Assembly: GCA_027559495.1 (NCBI GenBank) | Contig: JAMXSV010000024.1 | Location: forward strand, 1,116,001-1,180,000 | Direction: 5' to 3' | DNA length: 64,000 nt | Source: Aurifilum marmelostoma | Taxonomy: Eukaryota; Ascomycota; Sordariomycetes; Diaporthales; Cryphonectriaceae | In this document: positions 22,443 to 34,918 of the stretch, piece by piece | Layout: every line of letters begins with the position of its first letter | How positions within the stretch are numbered: position 1 is the stretch's first letter | Made by a program: the position numbers and the translations under genes | The notes under the pieces: model-generated | The model's database searches: none | The model's input: only the letters and a program-made list of their open reading frames with translations | Told to the model about the DNA's origin: nothing

Positions 22443-25400
22443 ATGCAGAGGCGGTCCTCCGGCTCGGACGACGGTGACGATTTCAACAATCCTCTGCCTG
22501 TCAGTGCCGCGCCCGTCAACCTCTCGCTCGCGTCGACATCCCTTACCCTCGATCCAGATGCCACCTCCACGGCTCAGGCAACCTCTGCCCAGACCCTCGG
22601 CAGGCCCTCTCACAACCACAACGCCTCCTCCAGGATCTCTGACAGCAGGCGCACCAGTTTCGACCACAGGGCGCAGTCCACAAGAAGCCGGCGGTCCGGC
22701 AACTTCACGTCCTGGAAGCCCGCGGGCGCGCAGAATGGGTCGATAGAAAAGGCGGCCCTCGCACTGTCGGTTGATCCGCCGCCCGCCGTGCCCGTCATGG
22801 CTTCCTCAAAGGCCGAAGAGGACTCGGACGATGTGGACAAGGTCCCAGACTCCAGGGGAGTTTTGCGCCGCCCACGATCTCGGAGTCCCTGGGCCATTGG
22901 CCTGCTCACCCTCCTGGTATCCCTCGTCGGCCTCGGCTTCCTCGCGACGATTCTCAATTCGAGTGCTACGCGGTGTCTCGACGCCAAGGGCTGCGTCATG
23001 TCCTACATGCGACCGTCCTACGTCAAGCTGAGCGACTTTGACACGGAGCATACCCGCTTCGGCAGCAAGTACTCTCTCTACTTGTACAGGGAACTGGAGG
23101 TGGACGAGGAAGTCAAGGTGCGTTGTTGTCATGACCCGGTGCTCTCTCTCCCTTTCTCTATAAGGGTCCAGCAAAACGTCCAAGAAGCGCTGATCATGAT
23201 GATTAATATTCTCACCTTTCTCTAGCTGCGAGGTACGCCTGTGTTGTTCATACCTGGGAATGCTGGGAGTTACAAACAAGTTCGACCCCTCGCGGCCGAG
23301 TCGGCCAACTATTTTCACGACACGCTGCAGAGCAACCCGGCTGCCCTCAAGAGCGGCGTGCGCAATCTTGATTTCTTTACGGTGGACTTCAATGAAGATT
23401 TCACGGCCTTCCACGGCCAAACGCTAATTGATCAGGCCGAGTACCTCAACGAGGCGATTCGGTACATACTCTCGCTCTATCTCGATCCGCGCATGACGAG
23501 TCGCGACTCCGACCTGCCAGATCCAACCTCAGTCATGGTTGTGGGCCACTCCATGGGCGGCATCGTGGCCCGCACAATGCTTATTATGCCGAACTACCAG
23601 GCGCATTCTATTAATACCATAATCACCATGTCCGCCCCACATGCCAGGCCTCCTGTCTCTTTTGATAGCGAGATAGTCAAGGTCTACGAGGATATCAACG
23701 ACTACTGGAGAAAGGCATATGCTCAGCAGTGGGCGAACAACAACCCTTTGTGGCATGTTACCCTGATCTCCATCGCCGGTGGAAGTCTGGATACTGTTGT
23801 GCCCTCCGACTATGCAAGTCTCGAATCCATTGTGCCGGATACACATGGTTTCACAGTCTTTACATCGACCATACCGACAGTCTGGACAAGTATGGACCAC
23901 CAGGCCATCCTCTGGTGCGATCAGCACCGAAAAGTTGTGGTCCGTGCGCTGTACGACGTCGTGGATGCCTACCGACCCTCACAAACAAAACCGCGGGCGC
24001 AACGGATGAGCGTGTTCAAGAAATATCTCCTGACTGGCATGGAGGACGTAGCGGAGAGGGCAGTCCTGTCCCAAGAGCCAAACACCCTCCTGACACTCGA
24101 GGATGACTCACACGAGATCCTGGCCCAGGGCGAACGTCTGGTCCTGCGCAGCTTGGGAAGGCAGAGCAGGCCACAGGCGCACTTAGTGCCCATTCCGCCC
24201 TCGGGCCCGGCTCCGAAGCGCTTCACGCTCCTCACTGACGAGAAGCTGGACAGTGCTGGCGAATCAGGAAAGCTCGAGGTCTTGCTTTGCAGCGTGCATA
24301 CCCTGCAGCCCGGACAGGCCGGCGCTATGCTGCCCTGGAAGCTCGATCTCTCGCCGGGAGAGAGCAAGACTTCGACCCGTCTGACTTGCAAGAATGCAGC
24401 GCCCGATGTTATACAGCTGCCAGCATCTACCCGGTACACACAGCAGCCTTTCTTGACGTCCGGCTCCAGACCGGTGCCGCCTTTCTCACACCTCCAATTT
24501 GACCTGGAGGATATCGCTGAACAACAATTTGTTGCTGTTGTGGACAAGGGGCTCTCGTCATCAAACTTCGTCGTCGCGGAATTCAGCGACGTGGCAGGAT
24601 CACAGAGGACACGCCACATAAGCTTGCGAAGATTACTTGCATTTGGCATGGACTTCCGTCTACCTGCCCACCGACCCATGGTGACGGAGGTCACGATCCC
24701 GACGATGCAGTCCAGCTTGCTCTCATATCACCTTGACATCAGCGAGCAGGGCTGTGGCAACCAGAGGGAGCTCTTTGCGCCTCTGGTACGACAATATCTG
24801 GAAGAGCCCTACGAATCGAAATACTTTGTGAATGCCAGGCATGCCAGCGTGAGCCTTCATGGGGTCGCGCCGTACGTTCCTCCGCCGCTCAAGGCCAAGT
24901 CCACCGAGGAAGGCCTCAGCTTTCAATTTTGGACTGACCCCACCTGCGGTACGAGCCTGAATGTTCGCCTCAGCGTTGATGTACTGGGCAGCATGGGCAA
25001 GCTGTACATGCGCTATCGGACCGCATTTGCTGCATTCCCCTTGCTCGTTGTGGCTCTGGTGGTGCGAAAACAATTTCGGGTGTACGACAACCAGGGCATC
25101 TTCGTGTCCTTCAATGAGAGTCTGGAGCAGAGCCTGCGACGGTCTATACCTCTGATCCTCGCTTCCCTGACCCTGCTCTCTCTGTCCGCGGGAACTCCCG
25201 GATCTCGAGGCGTGGCGAGGTTTTGGCCCTGGAGCAGCGCAGGTTGGACGGGTATCGATTTCCGCCAGAACGACCTCCTCGCCGGCACGCAGGATCCATT
25301 TTTCTGGTTCATGGTGCCTCTGATCGGCGTCTGCTGCGTCGGCGTCTGTTGGGTCATGAACTACCTGGTTCTGGCTCTCACTGCGATTCTTAGCACGCTG

Positions 25401-26063
25401 TACGGCTGGTTGAGTTCTCGTCCTGCGTGGGTCCGCCACGACGACAGGCGGCGAGCTGTGCCCTATGGCTTCATGCCCTCCTCGCCACGGCGGCGGCTCG
25501 TCACAACTGCCATCCTCTTACTGTTGGTCACCACGTTCATACCATACCAGTTCGCTTATGTGGTCGCGTGTCTTGTCCAGCTCATCACCACGGTGCGGGC
25601 CCACCGCATCGCATCAGAGCTGCCCTCCAACGCCAACCGCAACTTTTGCAACTACGCCCACGCCATCTTTGTCCTCATGCTCTGGGTCCTCCCCATCAAT
25701 ATTCCGATACTCATCGTATGGGTACGCAACTTGACAGTCCACTGGTTCACGCCCTTCTCATCCCACCACAATGTTATGTCTATCATGCCATTCATTGTAC
25801 TTGTGGAGACGTTCACGGCGGGAAAGATGGTGCCGAGGCTGAGAAGTCGGTTACGACATGTGACCAGCGTCTTGCTTTTCGGCATCGCGGTGTATGCGGC
25901 CATCTATGGCGTGAGTTTCGGCTACATGATCCACCAACTTGTCAACCTAGTGGCACTCTGGCTTGTCGTGGTGCACTCAACCACAGATTCGTGGTCTTGG
26001 AACGGATGGAGCACTCTCTTCGAGGGCAGCCTCGAGGCGAGAAAGGTTGGAAAAACACCTTAG
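22443..26063 (+). CDS. BST1: GPI inositol-deacylase (Bst1/PGAP1)
   Basis: Two exons, 22443-23117 and 23226-26063, with a 108-nt intron (GTGCGT...CTCTAG, phase 0). The product is 1170 aa. It removes the acyl chain from the GPI inositol in the ER, which is needed for export and quality control of GPI proteins. A long Ser-rich cytosolic N-terminus precedes a first membrane span (about 160-185, WAIGLLTLLVSLVGLGFLAT). Splicing restores KLRGTPVLFIPGNAGSYKQV, and the lipase nucleophile motif VVGHSMGGIVART puts the catalytic Ser near residue 334. DTVVPSDYAS and MDHQAILWC complete the PGAP1-type domain. The C-terminal third has about eight hydrophobic segments. The ATG at 22443 is the first in frame; the frame opens upstream only through non-ATG codons. 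Confidence 0.93.
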
Positions 26064-27472
26064 GAAGGTGTTTGACCAACACTGCACCACTTTTATGTCA
26101 TTGGCATGACCGTCCACGTTTCTTGCATAGCGCGGGGCCTGAAGAAACCCAACCACCGTCCAGCGTTCCAAATTCATTTCCAATCGGCTAATACCCTCTT
26201 CCTTTTACCATTCTTTTGCGCGTCCTCAATTTCATCGATACCGATGTTTTGATCATACATTGGCGGCATTCTGAAAGCGTAACTACCTTTTTTTTCATTC
26301 TTCCTTATTTTTTATATTGCAGCTCAATGCGCACGGGACGGCGTTCGGCAGTATATACACTTTACCTACGGCAAAGGGCAGTGGGCCGGCTTGCTGCTAC
26401 CTGTCGAGATCCCTTTGGGTGTCGACTTTCGCTTCTTTTCTTTTTTTTGGGGAGAGGAAGAGATTTTTATAATGAGACTCTGCAGGTCTTCTGGTGTTTC
26501 TGGGAGTCGACCTAATCACGTTTGCTTCTCCTGTCTTATTTTGTGTCCTTTATCAGCGCACAGTTGCAATCACATCAAAGGCGGTGTGAATGGTGGGCGG
26601 CACGGACGACCTGATACTCTTTGGTTTTTCTCCTGTACCCTGAAATCTGGGAGCATCTGTTGATGTCTCTTCGAACAGGAGAATGAATTGTCTCCTCTTT
26701 TTCTTTCTGTTTTCTTCACGAACCTCTACGGACTCGGATCGATGGATGATGGACGGATCGAAGGATGTGCAACTTGATTCATATTTAGACCTTTCTCCAA
26801 ATGCGGTCCCTGGTGGAAGCGGCCCAACTGGCATAGAAAGCGGGCTTGAAACCGATTTTGGGTCTGGACTCGGGACAGATCCTTCGTGTATGGAAAGGAA
26901 CAAATGGCTGGTATTTCATAATGGCGCAGGGCTGGCTGTTGTGTGAGGGACGTCATGGGTTTGGCGGCCTCTCAGGTCTGGAGTGAGGAAATAGAGCAGC
27001 CTTTTTTCCCTACCGGCGGCACGCGACACGTTCTAATGAAGAAAGTTCAAAGGTGGGAGAAGCACCATCACGAGTACGCTATAATATGGTCCTATTTCAT
27101 GTGTGTATAAAATGTACGTAGGCGGTGTCACATCCAAGGGCTTCCTGTGTAGATGCTCACTTACCTCTTTGATATTTATATGAGGTGCGCGCAGTGATTA
27201 ATATCTCGATAGGCCTTATGATGTTACCCTTCATCCGTTTCCCTTGTGTATACTGCGTATTGAGTCATTGGCTGCTCAAGTAGCAAGCATAGGCCAAGAT
27301 ATAATTATCAATCTCACAAGACCCTTCTACCACTCGTCGGTGACTAGTAAATTCAAGCTCCACGTGAGTTTTTTAATATCATGCTTCGTCCACCCCCAAA
27401 GATCCTGCATGTTTCGCAAGTGATCGGTTCTTGCAGTTACGACTCGACTCTACCTGCCCAAGCGAAGCGTAT
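26064..27472. other. Convergent intergenic region BST1/SDR
   Basis: About 1.4 kb between convergent genes. T-rich and AT-rich patches occur (26285-26315, 27060-27200). The small open frames have no recognisable content. I see no repeat or RNA gene. Confidence 0.5.
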
Positions 27473-28538
27473 CTAGGCCCGATCCCGAGACTGCAAAGCG
27501 ATCCTATTTTCTGACTTTAGTCTCACACAAATCGCCTCATATAGATATATGTATATGAAATAATCCTCATGCATCTACTTACCAATAGCCACGCAGGGAA
27601 AAGCCGGGCAATACCAGCCATGGAAGCCATCTTGCCATGATACACCTTGCCGCTCGCACCCCGAAGCAGATGGTCCACCAGCCCCCGCGCAAAGTCCCCA
27701 GGCGGGCCCAGGTACTTGTCAGCATCGCGGCCGGCGGCGCGGTCGGCGATGCGGTCGGCGACGGGCCTGTAGAAGGAGCCCTCGGGGAGGGACAGCTGCG
27801 GGTGGCTGCTGTGGATGTTGGTCCTGACGCCGCCGACCATGACGGTGGCGACCTTTACGCCGAGGGGGTTCGAGCTCGCGGCGGAGGCCCTCGCTGAAGG
27901 CCTCGGCGGCGGCCTTGGAGCTTGCGTAGGTTACTGTTGGGCGGGGGTGCGAGCCGAGGAGGCAGCAAGTTAGAGAAGCTGTTTACTCTTTCTTGTGGTT
28001 TTTTTTTCTGTCTTTCTTTCTTTTCCTTCAAAAAATAAAAGAAAAAAAAGGATACCTGTCATTCTGAGAAGTAAAAAGATTGAGACTCACCCAGGTATGG
28101 TAAAGAAAGAAGGGTTCCGACAGACGACAAGTTGGCAATAGTACCCTTGGCGGCAATGACAAGCGGCGCAAAGGCCCTGGTCACATAGAAGACGCCCCAG
28201 AAGTTGACATCAAACAGGCGACGGGCGAGGGCGTCGTCGAGGTCCAGCACGGGCATGACATACTGGAGACCGGCGTTATTGACGAGATAGTCGAGGGTGC
28301 CTCCGGTGTGTGCGGCCACAGCAGCGACAGCGGCGTCGACAGAAGGCTGGCTGGTGACGTCCAGGGCTAGCAGGGTGACGTTCGGGAGGCCGGCGAGTGG
28401 TTCCATCTTGGCGAGAGAGCGGGCCGTGGCGAAGACGTGGATGTCGCCGCGGCGTTGGAACTCGAGGGCGAGATGGTGGCCTATGCCGCCTTCACTGCAG
28501 CCGGTGATGAGGGCTGATCTGGTTGGTGCTGTGACCAT
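27473..28538 (-). CDS. Short-chain dehydrogenase/reductase, disrupted by a frameshift
   Basis: A Rossmann-fold SDR resembling fungal 1-acylglycerone-phosphate reductase-type enzymes. Exon 1 (28538-28091) encodes the cofactor loop ITGCSEGGIGHHLALEF, LDYLVNNAGLQ and TIANLSSVGTLLSLPYL. A 157-nt intron (GTGAGT...CAACAG) leads to exon 2 from 27933, which starts VTYASSKAAAEAFSEGLRRE and carries the YxxxK catalytic pair. At 27864-27868 the plus strand has five Gs; read as five, the frame shifts after RRELEP, whereas four would continue LGVKVATVMVGGVRTN. Downstream the second frame stays open to a donor (GTAAGT, 27582). A proposed six-codon last exon, 27490-27473, is uncertain; without splicing the frame ends at 27523. 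The gene is either newly inactivated or affected by a base-calling error. Substrate unknown. Confidence 0.7.
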
Positions 28539-29677
28539 GGTGGTGATTTTTCTTCTTGTTGGTTTTCTTGTCTTTCTATATTATTGATATCGAATGATTG
28601 TGTTGTTTGACCATGTATGCAGTCACATTGAGGCATTCCATATTATTCATTCTATACTGTCCATGTGTATTTATACATATATATATATATTTCTACATGC
28701 ATATAGGTATGGAGTTGTGAATTTGGCCGCATCCGTTTATGGCTGGCGTCAGCGATCACTAGGCGCACTCGTTGCTGATGAGATCCATTTACTATACTAT
28801 GTATGTACTGGCCTAGGATATGAGCGTTTCGGGCTGACTCGAGCCGGCCATAGCAAGGCTATGAATCCCTCTCTCACTTTCGGCACTCGGACTCGGAAAC
28901 ACAAGATTTGGGAACGGTAGGCTTCTGTATACAATCCATATGCAGTCAGTACTGAATACTTGATCAAGTCATACATCCTCCAACAGTGCTGCGTTGAAAG
29001 TACCCATGTACCTTATGCCAGCAGTCTTGCAGTAATAGTAGAAAGGTAGTACCCTTAGCCCCTGTTGTGATGATACGTCGGTACTTAGTGCATCACTGTA
29101 GCACTGTGATCCTACCATGTACCGCAGTAGCACCGCAGTCATACTAAGTTACTGTAACCAGGTTAGTCAGGACGTATCCCCTGCCCCTGAGGCGCCTTCT
29201 CGCTGTTCGCTTGTATATGCAGGTGTCGTGGAGAAGGAGGCGCAGCGGAGACTCGGAATCGGGGGGATCATCTTGGCTTGGCTGTGCTGCCTGGCAAGAA
29301 GCCCATCCTCAAGTCAGCAGCGCCCCCAAGCGCCACCACACTCACACTGGGTAACCAGCACTTGGTAACAACAAACAGCCTTGTCCCTCAACTCGCCCAG
29401 TTCAAACTGGCTCCTCGCAACAGGCCATCCATCGGTCAGCTCGGATCCATAAAACTGCTGAGCCTCCCCCATACCGACGACTTGGGTCTTTTCTCTTCTC
29501 TTTTCCTTCTTGTTGTTCCCTCTCTTAACCTGCCTGTCCTTTCGAGCCGTTCTTGAACCTTGTCAGGCCCTCCACATTAAAGTCATCGACACCTTCATCG
29601 TTTTCTCGAGACTCGGAGAACCGCACCTTGCTGTGTTTCTTGGTCGGCTTCTTTGGCCTCATTCCCATCTTCTCGAG
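28539..29677. other. Intergenic region, divergent promoters
   Basis: About 1.1 kb between divergent starts. It contains a TA dinucleotide run (28676-28690) and a stretch rich in short GTAC/GTAGCAC-like words (28980-29150). CT-rich sequence precedes the downstream ATG. I recognise no gene. Confidence 0.5.
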
Positions 29678-30839
29678 ATGGCCTACGAGCACTTAGCCAC
29701 ATTCAGTGGCGCCCTCGTCAGGAGGACAACGGACCTGGCAAGCAACGGCGGTAACGGTAATGACGACATGGCCCAGCTTCCCGGATGGGCCGTTCTGGTC
29801 TTCTTCGCCAACTTTCTCGTCTTCGCTCCCGTCTTCCTCTATGTGAGTAGGAGCCAAGAGGCCACACTACTTGCCCCAAGAATACAGTGATCACCCACAC
29901 TAACCCGCCTGCCCACTCCAGCTCGGATACACGTTGAGCCATGTCTACCCAACTCTCGCCATCATCGAGGACCCTCAGCCTCCGAGCTACGCCGCCCTGA
30001 GCCTCAACGCCGACGAGACCACCGCCGCCGACGGCACGCCCGCCGCTGACGAGTCCTCCGCCCTCACCACCAGCTCCCTCCGCCGTATTAACCGCCTTCT
30101 GTACTCGACTGCCGGCTGGACCTCCAACTTCCGTGGTCTGGGCTGCGCCGTCGCCCTCAACTTTGCCGCCCTCTTCTGCGGCTCCATCTTCAGCTTCGTC
30201 CTGCCCGCCTCCATCGGCGTGCTCTTTGCCGCTCTCGCTACCGTCCAGCTCTCCGCGGCCTGGACGCACATCATCATCTCCGCTCCGTCCCCCCTGCGCT
30301 TCTGGCAGCGCCTCCCGCCTTTTGCCAAGACCTTCCAGGCGACATGGCTCCCCGTGTGCGCCTACTGGGCTGCCGTCCAGGTCACCCGCCTCCTCCCGCG
30401 CCTCCTCTCCCACGCCTTCGGCCTCTCCCGCTGGGATCCGCATAACCCCACCGCCGTGCCCAACTACTCTGCCCACGCCATCTGGCAGAGCTTCATCGTC
30501 CTGGCCGTTGCTATCGCCTGCGCCGTCCTGCTTGTCATCCCCGCCCAGGTCATCCTCTGCCGCGTCCAGGCCAGTCTGCTCCCTCCCGATGAGGACACCA
30601 TTGTCCCCTTCGACCGCTCCTTTGGCGGTGTCGTCGAGCCCGCCGTCGTCACCGGCAAGGGCTACGTTGACTTCATCACCGCCTGGCGCACCTTTGAGCG
30701 CGCTAGCTGGATCAGGCTGTACAGGCTGCTTGCCAAGATCATGCTTGTTGCCTGGGCTGTTTACGCCGTCGTCATGGCCATCGTCGTTCCCGAGGCCATT
30801 CTGATGCTGAAGACGGCTCAGTCAGCCGATGGGAACTAG
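29678..30839 (+). CDS. Multi-pass membrane protein of unknown function
   Basis: Two exons, 29678-29842 and 29922-30839, with a 79-nt intron (GTGAGT, branch CTAAC, acceptor CTCCAG, phase 0). The product is 360 aa. I do not recognise a named family. Hydrophobic segments occur at about residues 33-60 (spanning the splice junction), 120-170 (probably two helices), 240-265 and 325-350. An Ala/Thr/Asp-rich loop (about 75-100) lies between the first two. A conserved-looking cytosolic motif DEDTIVPFDRSFGGVVEP precedes the last span. GC content at third positions is very high, which suggests good expression. It looks like a fungal-specific integral membrane protein; no enzymatic motif is visible. Confidence 0.75.
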
Positions 30840-31991
30840 TTTTGAAGAAGGCAGCGAGTGCGTGATAATTGCCGACCCTTGATTCGCAGATACTGGTCGA
30901 CTGTGAATATGAGCCGCGTGTGTCTGTGGCTGGTACATGCGGTGGGGTGAAAGACAAGGAGATTTTGGTTAAATAGTCTTTTTTTCTTTTGTTATCTTTT
31001 TTGGCCTGGAACCAAGCGGTCGGACTGTAAGGTCAATATGCAAGGTATGCAATTGCACATGGCATATGACGGTCGAGCCCGGAAACCTGAACTGCAGGGC
31101 TTTATATCTGCGTGCTTTTCGAGATAGACTATTATATTCTATCTCAACGTCGGGAGCCTGGAGGATTCCTCTCTTATCAGATCCCACAACAAAGCAAGGA
31201 TAACCAAGGACGGTCATTCCTCACAAGAGAATCAATCAAAACACCCCAAAACCCAGGAAAGAAACTGTCATAGTCTTGCATTTCGCGTCCGTGATGGATC
31301 AAACTGACCAAGTCATACATATATCTCGTGTAAATACATCATAGTCCGTTGAAAACAAAAGATGAATGACGAGTTCCGCTTTCCCATGCTTGCTTGCTTG
31401 CATTGCCCTGCGATGCGGGTTACCAGATATAAAAAATCATGGCCTTGATTGCCCCCCCCCCCCACCAAAAAGTCTGCCTCCTCCCATCTATAGCGCTCTA
31501 TCTTCTCTTCCGCGTCCCAGCCATTCTTCTGACCAGCGACAATTTTTAAGATGGTTGTAGCTAATCATCCACCCCTGGTACTCCAAAGTCACCGCAGGTC
31601 TCAATCTTCTCTGTAGATATCCAGGGCCACACCAGCTTCCCAAGAAAACAAACTGGAAAAGCCCGTAGAGCTCCGAGCTCTGGTCTCTATCTATAGGACT
31701 CAGCATAAACCCCCCCCTCCCCCCAAATCTCTCTTTCTGATCTTATAAGCACTGGACAAAGGGAATACATATATTGAGACTGGGGTGTAGTAGGTTGGTT
31801 GATATCGCTCTGCGAGCTTTGACAGGATGGTTGATAGTCCATGAAGCTGTAAGTGCAAGACAGGGTGGGTAGAGGGTAAATACCGCCATCTCCGACACGC
31901 TACAGTCTACACCTTGAAGAGGGGCGGGCAGGTATTGATACATTTCTGTTTCAGTGACCGCTCCTCCTAGGTCGTAGGGATCGCTGCCCGT
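30840..31991. other. Convergent intergenic region
   Basis: About 1.15 kb between the membrane-protein gene and kinesin. It includes a C12 run (31452-31463) and a C-rich stretch near 31710-31725. No recognisable gene. Confidence 0.5.
31452..31463. repeat. C12 homopolymer
   Basis: Twelve consecutive C residues in the non-coding spacer downstream of kinesin. Confidence 0.9.
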
Positions 31992-34918
31992 TTAGCTCTT
32001 CTGGAAGAACCAGCTCGTCCGCTTGTTAGTGTTCTCCTGGAGGTTCTGGATGGTGGGGTTGGATGAGGGTGCGTCACCGCCGCCCCGAAGGGGCTTGGCG
32101 ATTCTGCTGCCGGCGTTGGCGAAGCTGAAGCCTCCCGCACCGCCGGTGGGGGAGTTCAGGCCGCGCGTGCTGCCCGCCTTTGCAGCCTCCAGACGCTCCT
32201 TGACAGCAGCAAGCTGGACCTCGAACCTATTGCACCATGCATTAGTAACGCATCCATCGGCGTTGAAAGACACAGTATAATTTTGTGTGACGTACTTGTG
32301 GTTCGCCTGGGCCATCTTCTCCTGGCTGTCCTGGAGAAGGCTCTCAAGGCTCTGAATCCGCTCATTTCTCGCGATGAGCTTCCTCTCCGCAATGGCAACT
32401 TCCTTCTTGAGGCTCGAGTTCTGCTCGACAAGCTGCCTCTGCACCTGCGTGAGCTGCTCGAGATTGCGCTCCAGGAACGCCATCTTCTTTTGCTGGGCGC
32501 GGTTATTGGAAGACCGCAACACATTGTTGTACTGCTCGCGAGTCTCGTCCAGTGAGATCTCCAGCTCGACAACACGCTCGCAGCGGTTCTGGAGGTCGCG
32601 CATGAGCGACTTCTTCATGACGTCAAACTCGGCCATCTGCTGCGCGACCGTCTTGCCGTTGGCCATCGGCGCTACCGTGCCTGCCTTGACCTGTCGCTGG
32701 AGGTCTTCGATCAGAACCTTCATCCGCTCATTCTCGGCAGCCTTCTGCGAAATGTCCGTCTTGAGCTCGTCGACAAGCTCCATCTGTGTGCCCTGCTTGG
32801 AAGCATACGCCTGCTCGAGCCGTGCCTTGATCTCCTCGGCATCCGTCTCGCCGAGGTTGCGGGCCAGAAGGTCCTCGTATTCTTGCTGCATGCTGGTGAG
32901 ACGGGCCTCCAGCTCTGCCCTGCGCTTAGCATCGAAATTGTTGGTTGTCGAGCTGTACATCGACAGCTCTGCCTGTCGCACGATGCCCTGCGTAGCAACA
33001 AGCTTTTCCCGGATGGACTTGAGGTCATCAGCGGGGATAACGTCGCCGCCAGAGCTGATCTCGTGCAGCTGGTCGAGCTGCTGAATAGCCTCGCCAATCG
33101 ACCTTTCATTGTCGCTAAAGACGTCGCTGCCAAGGTCGAAACCAGCCATCATCTGTGCCATCTTCTCCGCCTTCTTCTTCTCCTTTTCGTCAAGAGCCGT
33201 GCCGTTCTCTTTGGCACTCATCTTGACGTCCAAGAGCTGCTGCTTCACCTCATCGAGTTCGGTCGTGAGCTCTGAGTTGGCCTCCTTGAGGGCGTCCATG
33301 GTAATCTGAGCCTCCTTGCCCTCAAAGGTGAGCCGCTCCAGCTGCATCCTAACCTCATTAACATCACTGTTCAGCTTCTCGTTCTCCTTTCCGAGTTTGC
33401 TGTCGTGCTCCTTGATGATGATCAGCTCCTCCTTGGTCTCGCGGAGCGCCTTCTCTGCAGCTACGGCCTGCGACTCCCTCTCAGAGAGCTGGTCCTGAAG
33501 TTCATTTTCCCGCCGGAGGAACTCCTCTCGCTCGTCCTTGTCCATGGGAATCGAAGGCGTGCCTGCGCGTTCCGAGATGGCGGGCGTCTCGGCACGACTG
33601 TCGGATATGAGTTTTGACGGCGTGGCTGGCCTCGCAGGCAGGGCCTTCTGCTGGACGCCATCTGCGGACAGCGGAGGCACCCACTTGTCCTTCGGAACAG
33701 CCTCGCCTGACCGCCACTGTTGTACCTCGCCTTCCAAGTTCACGATATAATTTTCAAAGGTTGTGATCTGGTTCTTTGCCTTGCCAAGGAGCATCTTCAG
33801 CTCCGCCGGGCTCAACTCGGCGTTGACCTTTGCCTTGTTCTTGATAGACTTGGCGCGCATACCGAACCGCAGGGTGCTGAGAGTTTCGGCATCGTTGTAA
33901 CTACTTGGCGAGCAGTTGATAATCAGTGTCGTCCGACTGTTACCACCGAGAGACTCTTGCAGAATACGTGTGAGCTTGGAGTCTCGGTAGGGAACGTGTG
34001 AGGATTTGCCGTCCGTCAGGGAGTTGATGACCATTCCGAGCGCACTCAAACTCTTGTTGATCTTCTTGGCTTCTTCCAGGGTCTGACCACTGGCACCCGT
34101 CTTGCCAACCTTCTCGCTACCCGCCAGATCGACCAAGAATAGCTGACCGCTTTTGGCCGAGCCGGTCTCGACGTTCTTCTGTGTAACAGTGATGACAAAG
34201 ATGGAGTGTGAACGAGAGGACTCCTGATTCATGTTGGTTGCAGCGACAGCTCGCGCGTTGCCGCCTCTCCGCATGACCTCGAAGACCTCCTGCACGCTCG
34301 AGACGTATATCTCTAGAAGGCCCTTGACGTAGACACCCCGGTTCTTTTCCTCGTGCACAGGCAGGTTGTCGTTCTGAGGCGCCATCAGATCTCGGATGCG
34401 CTCCATGTAGATCTCCATGTAGCTCACGCGGACCGTGTACTCTATCGTGCTGGGGCTGGACATGATGCTTGCGAAGATCTGCTCGACGATACGCGGGATG
34501 ACACCTCGGTTGGTCTCGTCGTCTATGCTTGAACCCATCATGGTGAACGACTTTCCGGCACCAGTCTGGCCGTATGCAAAGACTGTTCCATTGTAGCCGT
34601 TCAGGATATCGTCAACGGTGGGACGGATCGAGTAGTCGAAAATGTCGGACTGCTTGCACTGCATATCGAACACGCGGTCGAAGGTGAAGGAGCCTTGGGC
34701 CTCCTTGGACTGTTGTGAAGGCATTACTCATCAGCAGCTTCTTCTTGTGTCTGCAGATCTAAAGGGCGGAATCTTCTTTTTTTCTCTTTGGCACATACGT
34801 CGATCGCCACGGTGTCATCGCCATCGAACTTAACAATGGGCTGGCCACCGGATTCGATCTCGACCCGGTTCTGGGGCCTGAACCGGGCCACAACCTTGAT
34901 GCTATTTGCACTCGACAT
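31992..34918 (-). CDS. Conventional kinesin heavy chain (kinesin-1)
   Basis: Three exons: 34918-34799, 34709-32296 and 32226-31992, with introns of 89 nt (GTATGT...ACAACAG) and 69 nt (GTACGT...CAATAG). The product is 922 aa, close to Neurospora kinesin-1. It is a plus-end microtubule motor moving vesicles in hyphae. The motor domain (1 to about 330) starts SIKVVARFRPQNRVE and shows the P-loop GQTGAGKS (87-94), switch I NQESSRSHS and switch II DLAGSEKVGKTG. A neck and long coiled coil follow (about 335-860), then a globular tail with AAVKERLEAAKAGSTRGL and a Gly-rich end. Intron 2 has 69 nt with no in-frame stop, so unspliced RNA would add 23 residues in the tail. RAD6 lies upstream, same strand. 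Confidence 0.95.
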
